A stretch of 64,000 nucleotides of DNA from NCBI GenBank assembly GCA_025331565.1, contig JAFREQ010000014.1, positions 3,366,501-3,430,500 on the forward strand, given 5' to 3'. The notes under the pieces were generated by a model. It ran no database searches, was not told where the DNA came from, and saw only the letters and a list, made by a program, of their open reading frames with translations. This document shows positions 12,641 to 25,175 of the stretch, piece after piece. Each line of letters starts with the position of its first letter. The first letter of the stretch is position 1. Origin of the DNA: Holacanthus passer. Lineage: Eukaryota; Chordata; Actinopteri; Pomacanthidae. Both the position numbers and the translations under genes were made by a program.

Positions 12641-12829
12641 TCAAGAACACATGAGTGCAATGTGTAGGATGGAGATGACAGTGTGTGTGAACAGGGAGGT
12701 TCATAGCACTCTCAGTTAATCCAGAGGTTAGTGGGGTGCAGGTCAGGGTGTAAGCAGATGGGTGTGACGCTGCTGTCATCAGGCCAGAGTTTTTAAGTGA
12801 GGGGCTTTATTTTTGAATGTGGGGTATCT

Positions 12830-13030
12830 CAGCGTGAGACCGCCCTCGCTGTGGCTCTCCAGGACAGCAGTCGTGCACCTTGTGGTGAAAGGAGAGCGCT
12901 CGGTGGGGGATTGTAAGCGCAATTACAGCAGTTTTGGCTCATTAGGAGTGAGGAGGCGTGACCCTGCCTACAGGTCTGACAGCTGAACTGCATGGATGGT
13001 GGCACTGAGAGATGATCTCTGCTCAGAGGA
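12830..13030. other. GC-enriched noncoding block
   Basis: A compact block of balanced composition inside AT-rich repeats. It contains GAGCGCTCGG and AAGCGCAATTACAGC. No coding frame with splice sites was found. Possible conserved noncoding element; evolutionary conservation not assessed. Confidence 0.2.
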
Positions 13031-13079
13031 CAAGGGAGATCGGTGTATTACAAGAGAAATCTGAGTCCTGTTAAATGTA

Positions 13080-13260
13080 AGAAGAAGAATGGAAGAAGTA
13101 TTTATATGATAAAGTTAAGTAAAGTGGTGACACCATAATGTAAAATCCTGCATTCAAAATGTACATTAAATAATTACAAGCTAAATGTACTTAAAGTACT
13201 CATTAGGCTGAAAATAATCCGTGAGTGTTGTATGATTATATAATGTTATGTGATTATTAT
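13080..13260 (+). repeat. Family B repeat, left part
   Basis: Contains CCTGCATTCAAAATGTACAT and AAATGTACTTAAAGTACTCATTA, matching the left half of the fuller copy at 53.0-53.66 kb. The right half reappears at 13.96-14.10 kb, so the element may have been split by later insertion. Confidence 0.5.
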
Positions 13261-13799
13261 TACTGATGCATTTATGTGTACACAGCATTTTAATATTGTA
13301 ATGTAGGGTCACAGGATAAAAATGACGGTTCACCAAATAATTACATAACAAGATCTGAAGTTCATTTATGTTTTCTTGCTTTTCTCTGCTTTTTTCTTGT
13401 GAAATAGTAGATCCTTTCACTTCCTCAGTTTCCTCCTTTAAAAGTGTTTCAAATGTGACAAAGCCAAGCTGGAAAAACCACTGGGTTAAAAAATTACCCG
13501 GTTTGATTCTTGATAGCACAGACATGATACTGAGTTAACTTTACCAATTGGTTGGTTTTTTTCTATATTAAATTACTGTTGCTATATTTACCCAATCTAA
13601 AATATGGTACAACAGATTTATTAGTTGCACAAAACAGTGTGCTTATGATTTTCAAAAATGCAAAGGAAACACATTATTAACAATCAACTATAACTAGTGA
13701 GTTTAATAAGAGAGAGAGCTTCAGTAGATTCTAACAGTTCAGAACCAGTTTAGGTTAATATGTCAACAGGAATATTAAAAATAACACCAACACTACCTC

Positions 13800-13880
13800 A
13801 AAACAACCTGCTGCCTTGAGTGGTTTTCCACCCGCGGCTACTGGTACAGATGTACAGAAAATGGATGGATGGATGGACTG
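13800..13880 (+). repeat. Short repeat ending in (ATGG)n
   Basis: A segment with CCACCCGCGGCTACTGGTAC leads into ACAGAAAATGGATGGATGG. This tail is familiar from fish SINE/LINE ends. The body is too short to classify. Confidence 0.4.
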
Positions 13881-13959
13881 ATCATATGTTTTGTATGGAA
13901 ATATTAGCAAAGCAACAAGTAACTAAAGCTGTCACATAAATGTAGTCAAGAAGAAAGAG

Positions 13960-14100
13960 CAGTATTTAGATAAAAGAAGTGTAGAAAAGTAGCATAAAAT
14001 AGCAATACAAGTACTTGTACAAAATTATACTTGAGTTGAGTATACTTGAGTACTTACAGTACTTGAGTAAAGGTATTGAGTTGCTTTGCACCACTGGTTT
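13960..14100 (+). repeat. Family B repeat, right part
   Basis: Contains GTACTTGTACAAAATTATAC, ACAGTACTTGAGTAAAGG and GCTTTGCACCACTGG, the characteristic right end of family B. Confidence 0.6.
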
Positions 14101-14625
14101 GGTAAAGAATCTGTGTAGGAAGAATCATTTGCACCTTTTTACAATAATAACAAACCTTTCAGAGTAAGAGCAGTGCTGAGACGTTTCCTCCCCTGAGGCC
14201 TGGATGTGGAGCCCTGGAGCTCATCCTGCATGCAGGCCAGTCCTGAGAGGAGACACAGCAGCAGACCAAATGATGAAATGAAATGAAACAACCTGCAGAG
14301 GCCTCGACACACACAAACACATGTGCGTTCAGTTTTTTTCTTTATCTCACGAGCTATTCGTCGGGGTGGGGCTTTTTTTTTTTTTGTCCAGCCTGCTGTT
14401 GTCTGAGTCAGGATGGAGAGATGAGGACGGGGCATCCCACTCACCCTCTGCACGTCCTGAGACACTGCCGCGCTGCTGTCATGGCAACTGCAGCAGTCAC
14501 CACCGCCAGCATGGGCCTGTAATGCACAGGCCAGTCACACACACACAATGAGAGCACGACACCACACAGGCACAAAAACTACACATAGGAGACAAATACA
14601 CATCCTACCTATGTGCAATTTTCCT

Positions 14626-14650
14626 AATTATTATTATTATTATTATTTAT
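14626..14650. repeat. (ATT)n microsatellite
   Basis: About seven ATT units followed by TTTATTTG. Confidence 0.85.
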
Positions 14651-15149
14651 TTGCATTTTTTTTTACTGGGACCAATGTTGCAATATTGAGAATTAAAATC
14701 ACATCAAGCTTCTCAACTTATTTTTCTCAAATCACTGGTTATTAATAACATGGAAACTATTTGTTAAACTATTTTTATCCACATAGTCTAGTTGCACAAT
14801 TGTTTTAGGTGACACAGAAGCACTAAAATTGTGGCTGTATGTCACAATAGATCAACACTGTTATATGAGGATATTGTCTTTCTTTTTTTAGGGGAACTAT
14901 TGTACCCACATTTTTATAATCTTTACATCGATGTATCTGCAAAAAAAGTAAGAAATTGTGTTTCCAGCATGTTCCTCAAACACTGTAAATTCTGCCCCCA
15001 CCCTCTCTCACCTTCTCCAAATCGGACATTTTCTCTCTGTGTGTCTGGGCAACATGAGCGCATCTTGCAAACTGAAATGAAGCCAGTGATGCAGACATGA
15101 CAGTGTGTGTTTTTCTTTTTTTTTCACGGGATGGAGAGAGCATATAGTG

Positions 15150-15746
15150 GCAGAGCATTCAAACAGGTGTGAGGAGGATCCCAGGTGGCGCATGTTGATC
15201 GGATATGTGGCCAAACAGGAGCGCATTGTGAGCGTCTTTGCGCGTTTTTTTTTTACAGGTTGAGCAACCCCGCATCCGAAAATAGTGTTGGCTTTTAGAA
15301 AGTAGGTCGATAGGAACTGAGAGAGACGTTTGTTTCCGCGCTTTTGTCTGTCTTCTTTGTTGTTTATAGCGAGGACTGTTGGGCTTTTTCGCCCAGCCTC
15401 CCCCTTTGGTGAGGCGCCTTTTACGCACAGGTGGGAGACCCCCGCCCGGCGCGCTGGAGGACGGCCCCCCTCTCCGCTCCTCACTGGATGATGTGAGGAA
15501 GTGACATTTTTCACTGTTGCGGTTCGGGACAGGACTGCAAACAGGTGTGCTGCCGTCCGGCTCACTTTGGCTGGAGAAAAGAAACCTCAACAAGGGGGAG
15601 GCTGCGTCCCGGAACCTGATCCGAGCCTCCAGGACGCACGAGAGGGGAGAGAGGAGCAGAAGAAGGAGGATCAGTTCAAGGGGTTTTTCTTTATTAGCCT
15701 GGGCTGTTTGAAGGGTTTAGAGAGGGAGAGAGAGAGAGAGGGAGAG
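15150..15746 (+). promoter_or_regulatory. nol4l: nol4l promoter and 5' UTR region
   Basis: CpG density and GC content rise sharply from about 15.18 kb to the start codon, in contrast to the AT-rich upstream DNA. No TATA box is obvious. The last 30 bases before the ATG are a GA-only tract. The transcription start cannot be placed exactly. Long open frames on the minus strand here (15008-15565) are by-products of the GC-rich composition. Confidence 0.55.
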
Positions 15747-16088
15747 ATGGCCACGAAAAAGGCGTGCGTGGATGCGCCCAAGAGGAGCCGGAGTCCGGTG
15801 GTGCTGGAGGCGGAGATGTTCAGTGAATTTCAGGACTGGTGTCTCCGGACTTATGGAGACTCTGGTAAGACAAAGACAGTCACCAGGCGAAAATACAACA
15901 AAATCATGCAGACACTGTTGCAGAACGACGAGTCGGACGGCGTTTACATCGACAACAGCCACATCAACGCCAAATTCAAATTCTGGGTCAAGTCCAAAGG
16001 ATTCCAGGTCGGGACCAACGTTTTGGGGGAGCACAACAAAAAGGGAGCTGCAGGGAAACCCGTCCTATATGTCCCGGTCAAGTCTACG
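15747..16088 (+). CDS. nol4l: nol4l coding exon 1 (residues 1-114)
   Basis: Begins MATKKACVDAPKRSRSP and ends VPVKST at a phase-0 donor (ACG then GTAAAG). It carries the start of the family-defining N-terminal domain. The donor is followed within 10 nt by a GT/CG alternating tract. Confidence 0.93.
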
Positions 16089-19000
16089 GTAAAGCATGCG
16101 TGTGTGTGTGTGTGTGTGCGCGCGCGTATATGTGCCGGAGAGAGAGCGTGCGTGCCCGTGCGCACGAGATGTCCCGTCGCCATCTATAAGTTGTCTTTAT
16201 TTCAGGCTGCACACATGCATCTGTCATATGCATTAAAGGGACAACTTGTGATGCTTTGTGGTCCCGGCCTCGTCCCTCCTCATCCTTCACTTGGTCCACA
16301 TCCCGACCGGAGCAGCCCTCCTCTCATCCCTTGCTGCCATAGCAACGCCGGTGCCTCCTGGCAGTCGCAGTTGTTAAAAAAAAAGGGGGGGAAAAAGGTG
16401 GATCCGACATGAGCATCTCAGCAGAGAGGCTCGGGTCCTGTCAGTTGCACCGTACAAAGCGACACGTAATTGACAACAATTAATTTGATCCGGGCTGATC
16501 AGGTGTCCAGATATGAGGATGGATGCTGTGCGCGCACGCGTGGATGCAGCGGCATATTCCCGGGTCGGGTTTGTCACGGTACTCCCATGTGCTCCTCGAG
16601 GAGGAGGAGGAGGAGGAGGGGGACCGGAGGGTATTAAGTTAGAAGATGTCAGGTTTCTGCTGCGGGGCTCATCAGGGTTGATTGTCAAAGATTCATCCCA
16701 GACATGCGCGCTCACTGTCCCATCCAAACCGAGCAACTCGGACTCGTGCAACATTCATTCATCTTCCTCTGACAGACCAAAGATAGGGTTCACAAATACA
16801 TGCACAAATATGTATCTCATGTAAATATTATATATCATATAAATATCCCAGTGTTGCAGCCAGTGTGACTCTCTCTGTCTGCACCCCACTTTTCATTGTC
16901 CTGGGAAGGATGCGGATCGGCACTCGTTGCTCTGGCAACACCTGAGTGGTCCAGGATGGAGAGCTGCTGCCTCCTCTGCCGCATTTTATTGTGCACCCTC
17001 AGAAACTGAGCCCCAGTTTTGCACGGGAAACAAATTTTAAAACCGTATTTGTAGATTTGATTGAGGCTGGCAGCTGTGCGTAAGTGGTGACCACGTGAGG
17101 GGCTGTGGCGGAAACAAAAGGGTCCGCACGGGACTGATGGCGACATACGCCCACAGTTGGTGCTCAGACTTCACTTCTGCATGTCTCTGGGTGTGTAATG
17201 GAGGTCAGGTCAGCGCATGTCACAATGCACGATACTGAGGCTGTAGGTGCATTAAGGGTTAAAACACATATTGCCATGATAAACGTGTCGATGGTGAACT
17301 GTCAGCAGTGTCCCTGTCGCTCTCTTGGTGGGTCTGTGTTTGGTGTCTTGGTGGGTCTCTGTTTGTTGTTCGGGCCTGCTGTGCTTGCAAGGAGACAACC
17401 ACCATTTTAAATAAGCCCCTTCAGGGAATAATCCCCCCCCACCACCACCCGCCCTGCTGGGACAGACTCTCTCTGTGGACGTCAAAGAGCAGAAACACAT
17501 TTTCTGTTAACAAAGTAGAGGAGATATTGGCACTGATTAAAGCCTGCACCCTTTGATTTTTGGTTGAATAGCACTGTTCCTCCACAGGTGTTATACCTGT
17601 GTGAATGCACAATTTAGATTTAGGCCAACTTACCTTTACAAAACTCCTCTAATCTCCACTCAATATTATGTTTCCCTCTGGGCAAGAGGGCAGGTGTGAT
17701 CTGTCTCTGCAGGTGCAGATGGTGCCAGAAATGTGATGTTGATTGGCTTTTGTCTGCGGCTTCTTGTCAGTTCTTGTTGAGATACGTTCTTTTATGTCCT
17801 CTTGTTCAATTTTGTGTAACATTCTGCAGGTCAGCCTGATTTCTCTGTGAGGCCCATTTAACAGAGCTAAAATAATTATCTGAGGTTACATGGAGAAGTT
17901 GAGAATGGCTGAAAAAGTCTATCTTAGTGTTTATTGGAGAAGGAGTGCACATGCTTTGTTCATAAGGCAGGGGGGAAGCCTCCCCCTGACTCAGCTCCAC
18001 TTGGGAAATTTAAACAACAAACAAAACATCATCCAACACAAGCTGCTTCTAATGATGACTCAGAAGCAAGAAATCAAGCAATTTATATGCATGTGACTAT
18101 TAGAAAGCATTTTTTCTTGATTCCGTGTTTGCAGGCTTTATAAATAGGCCGTCCTGGGCCAGTGGAAAAGTGACACACGCACACACAATGGTCACTGCCC
18201 CCTCATACGGCTGCAGGGTCGGGGGTGTGTCTCTGGAGCTCCAGCATTGGAAGCCCCACTGCAGCTGCTCCCAGGGTGTGCCAAGTTTCTGTATGGGGGC
18301 AGGCATGGGGCTAAATGACGGGAGGCTGGGTGGGGGTAGGGATGGATGGTGGCTGATGTGCAGACAGAGAAGGTCTCTTCTGTGTGTCCATGAAGCACAC
18401 AAGGCGGCTTCAGTGTGTGACGGGACAGAAAGGCAGGGCACAGTATCATAGGCTCAGTGTGGGTGCCTTCTTTCCAAGCCGGACACAGAATTATTTCCTT
18501 TCTGTGTTTTCTATCGGTCTCTGTCCTCCAGCCCGTGTCTTCTCTGCACAACTCAGAGCCCTCGCAGTGCTCAGAGAATCCAGCAGCCCTCAGTGTGGAG
18601 ATGCAACCTCGTTTAGCTCTCATTATGTCCTGATTAGAGGACGCTACAGAGGAGGAGGAGGGGGATAGGACCAGAAACAGACACAGAGATGCACCACAGA
18701 ATAGCACACTGTGCTAACACAACACTTTCCCGAGACGAAGGGAGTCAGAGTGCAGCCAGTTTCAAAAGGAACGCTTAAACGCCCTGTGCATTTCCTTTCG
18801 GCTGACATGAGCATTGTACTGAAAAATTTGAAGTACTGCGAGCTGTTGCTATTTGTTGCCATGCCAACTGAAATCTGTAAATATCTCTGTTCATCTCAAC
18901 AACAAGGTTTTGGTGGACATGCTCACACACACACACACGCACATACACACACACGAATACATGTAACAGTTCAGAAACATCTTGACATGATGTTTAACAG

Positions 19001-21147
19001 TGAAAGCTGCATAGTGCTCGCAGGAGGTGCTGTCTTGTGTAAGCCTTCGTATTTGAACTGTTATGATTAGTCCAAAACCATTATTTCTAATCTGTCAGAC
19101 CAATGTCCAAAATAAATAAATAAATGATAAAATGATTAAGAGTTGATCAACAGAAAATTAACTAGCAACCTAACAGTTATTTTTATAATCCAATTAAACT
19201 GTTGATTATTTAGTTGATTAATTATTTGGTCGATAAAAATGGTTCACAGTTTCTTAAAGCGCAAGCTGATGTCTTGTTTTGTCTGGCCAACAGTCCAAAG
19301 CCCAAAGATATTCAACTGACAGTCATGAAACACAAAGAATACCAGAAAATATTCACAATTTAAAAAGCCGAAACCAGAAAAAATTGGCAAAGCAATTAAT
19401 CTTCCATCAGAATAGTTCCAGATTATTTTCTGCCCATCAACTAATCGATTCATCGACTAATCATTGCAGCTCTTTTGGCAACTATTTGGATAATCAAATG
19501 ATCATTTCAGCCATTTTTCTCAAGCAAACATACAAATATTTTCTTCTTCCAGTTTCTCAGATTTGAGGATTTGCTGCTTTTCTTTGTCTCATATAATAGT
19601 AATCTGAATATCTTTTGGGTTTTGATCAAATAAAAAACGAAACTTGGGCTCTAGGAAGAACAGGCATTTTTCAGTATATTTTATCAACAAAAGATTAATT
19701 AATTTGTGAATAATAATGGTGCGTTTCTGCCAGGATGGGATCAAATTAACCAGGACTGCCTCAGAAACAGGTTTTCAGAATGGAGGATCTAATCATGCTA
19801 TCAATTTAGAAAGTAAAGGTTTGTCTCGGGATGTCCTCTCCTCACATAGAAACCACTATTCATAATCTGTCTTGGAAAATTGGCCCTAAATGTTTGTGCC
19901 TCACCATCAGCAGGGAAGAGGAACATCATCATTATTATCTGATTAATTAGTCCACATTTCCCCTGAGAGCTCCTCTTTTGTGGAGAAGGCCACAGAGTCA
20001 AAAGAATACTGGCCCTATTATTCAACAGCATTTGCATTAATGCTAGTTTTGCATAGAGGATCTCCACTGCTTTTGTCCGGTGGGTTTTTTTGTTTCAGTA
20101 CTCTCTGGCAGTGCTTATTAGGGGCAACACATGGGCTCACACTCATGAGTTCAAATGGCAAATGCTCCCCGCCCGAAACCAGAATCACCTCATCTCATTT
20201 GTCATCAGTCCCAGATGGACTGACGCAGAATTTACCTGTGCATGTGTGGAGGCTATCTGACTCGTTCATCAAGTGATTAAAGGTGGAGGTGTGTCTTTTT
20301 GAGGCTACACTTTTTTGTCTATATGTGGTCATTTCAGAGATCGCTATGTTACTGTGACTTACTGTAAATGGGCAATGAAATCCATAATGCACGTATGTGG
20401 TAATTGTGTGTGTGTGTTCGTACAAAGAGGGGGTCGCTGATCGCATGCTCTGTGTTTCCTCCCTTCAGCACCCTCTCTGTTGCCATGGAGAGACCGTTCT
20501 TTGCTTTCCCATAGGAGGAGAAATTAACACCATTTTTAACTGGCCCGGGGGCCTCCCCCCTGTGTGGGAGATAGTCTGAGTTCTTCTCCACACACACACT
20601 CACATACACACACACACACACACAGAAAGAGTCTTTAAGACGACAATAATCTTCCTACCACACCGCTACTGTCATTTTTAATACCTTTGCAAGGCTAACA
20701 TTTAACAAAGTGGGACAGTATGATAATAGGCTGGAAATGGTGAAATGGACTCTGTGATGTGATGATGTATGTGCGAGTCATTTACATTTTGAGTCAGTGA
20801 CTGGAACGTCAACAGTGCCAGCCTGCCAGGCCGGTGGGACCGTCTGTGTCTCCGGCTCGGTGGGATATTGGGGATGTCACACACTCTATCAAATAATGTT
20901 CATCTTGGAAGCAGCCGAGAGAGAAACATACACACACACTGAGACGTCAGACAGAGGGGTAGAGCTCAGTGCACCTAATGTGGATTTAATGACAAGGGCT
21001 CTATAATTGAGGCAGAGAGGAGAGAGGAGGACTGTGAAAAGCAATAGAAGAGGATGGTTTTATAAAAAAAATTGTGGAGGTAATAGTCTGTTTTAGCCCA
21101 GGCTTTTGTCACGTGAACCTCTATCTTGCACTGTCTTCCTCTTGGAG

Positions 21148-21180
<33 letters not shown>

Positions 21181-21675
21181 GAGAAACAAGCATTGTTCCA
21201 TTTATGTGTCCATTAGTCAGTTGATAGATTTACAGAGGGGAGATGGGGCTTTAAAAGATGACCTGTTGTCACATCTGCAGTGAGATAATCTGAGTCATGA
21301 GTACTGTTGACACAGCCGTCTTTACTCCCTGCTTGCTGGGTACACACACACACACACACACACCTGCAGAAAGTACCTGAGCATCACTGCTGCCCCAACT
21401 TAAGCTACTTATAGTGCAGCCACCTTACAAAATAAAACGCCACCCTCATGTACGTGCTTGCACCTTGGTTTGACTTTTAGAGTTGCATTTTTATCCATTC
21501 ACCCATGGAGCTCATTTCTTGTGTGATGCATCTCTTCTGTCTTTGCCGCCCTGTCTTTGTGACCCAGCTGCTTCCCTTGAACCCCTCCTCCCCTCCTCCA
21601 CCACCTCCTCCTCCTCCTCCTGACCTGACTGTGTGCAGGACTGCTCCTCTCTCCCCTCAGTGACTCTCTGCCACA

Positions 21676-21718
<43 letters not shown>

Positions 21719-24700
21719 TGTATGTGTGTGTATATGTGTGACTGCCAGCGGGGGTGGGGGCAGCCGACTCAACCCCTCCAGTCTCCTAGCAACAGAGGCG
21801 GTTTTGGTGTGGGACAGGGAGAGTGAGCAGGGGATGGGGGCTGGTTGTTGTACAGTGGCTGGGGGAGAGCAAAGTCCTACAGGATTAGAAAGATAGAGAG
21901 AAGAAGGAAAGGGGAAGAAGGAGGGCAAGAGTTTTTCTGCGGTGTTGTTGGCGATTAGGGATGCTGACATGTCTCCTTTGCTCTTTAAAACGACATGCTG
22001 CTGATGAGACCAAATATCTACAGCACTGTTCAACAGCTGTTCTCCTCTGAGATGCTTCGGCTACGAGCTCTGCCCGGTAGACATGTACTGCACTTAAACA
22101 CACATGGCACGCACTAACACACACACACACACACACACACACTCTAAGCATGTTGTGTTCAGAGGTGAATATTTAACTCCCTGTTGACTTGTGTTTGGAA
22201 ACTAAAGAGCTTTATCGGTGCAGAGGAGCCCAAAAAGACCTTCAGGTAGCAGGACTGACGTGGTGGCTAGTGATATTGAAATAATAATATAGTGAAATGC
22301 AGTCTTGCCTGCAAGTTCTTACATGAGGAGTAGCAGTACACAAAAGTAGAGCTACATTAATAGATTAATAAAATAATCAGCAGCTATTTTTTTATAAATT
22401 ATCATCAATTTTCAAGCAAAAATGAAAAACATTCCCTAGTTCCAGCTTCTCAAATGTGAAGATTTGCTGTATTTTGGTTTTATATCACTGCAAACCGAAT
22501 ATCCATCTGAAAATAATCAGCATTGAAAATAGTAGTTACAGCTCTGCACAAAAGCACTGCAGATGCTGGTCTTAGATTCAGACTTGAGCAGAATTAGCCG
22601 AGCTTACGATCAGGTCTTAGACTAATGGGTTGCAATATTATGCATGTGTGTGTGTTTTTAGGTTGTATTTCAGGTGGGAAAATTTGTTCCCAGCTGAATA
22701 TCTGAATGTGCATGTTGGATATTTGGTTGGGGTAGAATTCACCAGCGGATGCAGCCGCCGTGTGGGTGCACTGCACACCCCACTGTGGTATGAGATTATC
22801 TAAATCCAGTGTGAATGGACCTGACACCATTGTCCCAAGCAGCAGCAGCAGCGGTGGCAGCAGTGGTAGTGATTGTGATGATGTCACCAGGGGAATGATG
22901 ATGATACCTCCAAGTGCGATAGATTACAGCTGTGATGATGAGGTGGAGGATCGCTATTATTTCATTTATTATCATTACATTTAGCCCATGCTGACAGGGG
23001 AGAGTGGCTAGAGAGAGAAGGAGGGAGGGAGGGAGGAAGGAGGGAGGGCCGGATTAAAACAAACCCGCTCTGTGAGCTGGTTTTAGTTGCCATGGCAACG
23101 ATCATTACCTCGCACTTGGGAGAGCAGGATCGAGGAGAGGGGGGGAAGAAAGGAAGAAAGAAGGATGGGACGGAGGTAGGGGATGAAGACATGGAGGCAG
23201 GAGAGACGGGACACAGTTTGGTGGAAAAACGAGAAATGTCTGATACCAGGAAGTGTGCAGAAATGTCAAGGAGAGGAGGGAGGAAAGAAAAAATAGTGTG
23301 ACTCCTCAATGCCAGGGGGACAACTTTTTGAACTCCGGACCCTCCTCTCAGTCGAACAAGAAAAGAGATCACTCCCCACCTAGAACCCAATCTCTAGAAA
23401 ATGTCAGAGCTTGTCTCATATCAGTGTGGAAGAGGTGGACTCATGAAAAAAAACCTAATTAAATGCTCAAATCCATTTTTTATGCTTGCTTAGGCACTTT
23501 AAAATATCAGCAGGTGCAGAAATCTAAAGATAAGACCTGGTGGAAAATGCAAAGTGTTGGCTATATGGTAAGGAGGGGATGAGAGGAGGAAATTATGGAG
23601 GCAGAAAGGAGAGGAAAAGCCCCATGTGGTGCTGCGAATGGAGGCAGTTGTCCTGGTGGTCCCACTTGTATGGCATGTCATGTGACCCTTTGCCCAGCAC
23701 ACCTGCCCGGGAGAAATCAGTTTCTATGGTGACAGGGTCAGCAGCACAGGCACCAGAGGTGGAGGTAGGAGGGACTGTTGGTCCTGTACAGAGTCTCTGT
23801 GCTGTTATTTTTAAACATTGCAGAGATGAGGCGATGGCCGGGCCGAGACTTCTCCACATGAGAGACAAATGTAAAGAATGGCTGGTGGAGGAGGGCTGGA
23901 CAAAACAAAAGGGGCTCTTTCAAATTGTATTTTCAGGACACCTTGTGCGTGACTGTCTGTAACCACATGACCCATGACTCATGTGCCTTAAAGACCCTTC
24001 TTACGTCACATGCATGTAGGAATCTCCATTTGCAGCTATAATATCAGAGATGCCCCGCTGTAGATCACACACACATGTCATCGGTGTCAGCCTGAGGTGA
24101 GACATTAAACTCCTGTCTCTGTCTGTGTTTCAGTGTTCAGATGGAAATTCGGCCCAAGACAACTCATCCCTGAAGCGTGTGGCTGTGGTGGAAGACTTCT
24201 TTGACATCATCTATGCCATGCATGTGGAAATGGGCGCCGACCCCGGCAGAGCCCCCAAACATGCAGGCCAAAAGAAGACTTACAAAGCGGTGGGTACATC
24301 CAAACATTGCACCTGCAGGTTGCCTTCTCATCACTTTATACTTGTGGACATTGAATATGTTAACAGTGAAGACAATATAACCCTCTTAATATGGTCAAGT
24401 CTGTAGTCTGACTTGATGTAGTCTGCTTTTTGTTACATGGATGGATTCTGGACAAAGACCTTGCATCAATAAAAACATTTTTTTGGAAGTGCGCAAATTA
24501 CAGCATGCCGACAACACCAGAGTGGGATTATTTTATTTGGAAAAAATGAGCCCAAAGTGAGGCCACTATTCTTTTCAGGGGACCAGAACTTCTGAACGCC
24601 CCTGATGAACTACTTTGTTTCTGTGAAAGACAATAGGCTACTTCTCAGTTCTGGCAACAGAATATATCATTTTTAGCATCAGGAGTTACCAAGGGAACTA

Positions 24701-25102
24701 CTAACCACCTTTGCCAGGAAAACAAAGTGCTTGTGGATGTTTCAGGAACAAAGCCAGTACATGAGTTTAAGCTGCAAACTGAGGTGTGGTATTGGGTTGG
24801 GTGTGGTGTCCTGACAAAACCAGGGTCTTTGTATGCAGCCATAGTGCAGTGTTGGGGGGGTTAAGCAGGACTTTGGTATCCCTCCTCTCCTCCCTCCCAC
24901 CCCCCAGGATCAAAAAAAAAATCATAGAGCCAATTCCTCCTGCCCTGTAGAGAGGTCCTGTCACGTCTCATAGAGTGTACCCTTTTGAGGAGGCAGCATC
25001 AGTGGGGCAGGGCATAATATGGAACTGTCACTGTGGCCTTCTGGGAGGTGCACGCTCCTCTGGGTGGCCTTTCCCTCTCAGCTGCCTCAAGGGGCCAGGA
25101 GG

Positions 25103-25175
<73 letters not shown>

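Larger units (their letters stand above)
16089..24133 (+). other. nol4l: nol4l intron 1 (8.0 kb)
   Basis: The first kilobase is still GC- and CpG-rich. The intron contains many CA/GT microsatellites, two copies of a fish interspersed repeat (19.18-19.56 and 22.35-22.55 kb), purine-rich GGGA tracts near 23.02 kb and an unusual set of X-box-like palindromes listed separately. No additional coding exon with family resemblance was found. Confidence 0.8.

Noticed and set aside
15008..15565. 185-codon minus-strand frame over the nol4l promoter
   Set aside because: GC-rich promoter composition; no domain, splice support or family resemblance.
15501..16412. 303-codon plus-strand frame covering nol4l exon 1
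   Set aside because: It starts at GTG, runs through the exon 1 donor into a GT repeat and intron, and the family start (MATKK) lies at 15747.
18192..18707. 171-codon minus-strand frame in nol4l intron 1
   Set aside because: Low-complexity composition, overlapped by equally long frames on the other strand; no recognisable domain.
21512..22033. 173-codon minus-strand frame
   Set aside because: Much of it is a (CA)n repeat translated as alternating His-Thr; not a gene.
23010..23400. Purine-rich region as a coding exon (69-142 codon frames)
   Set aside because: Composition-driven frames in GGGA repeats on both strands; the only supported signal here is the X-box palindrome.
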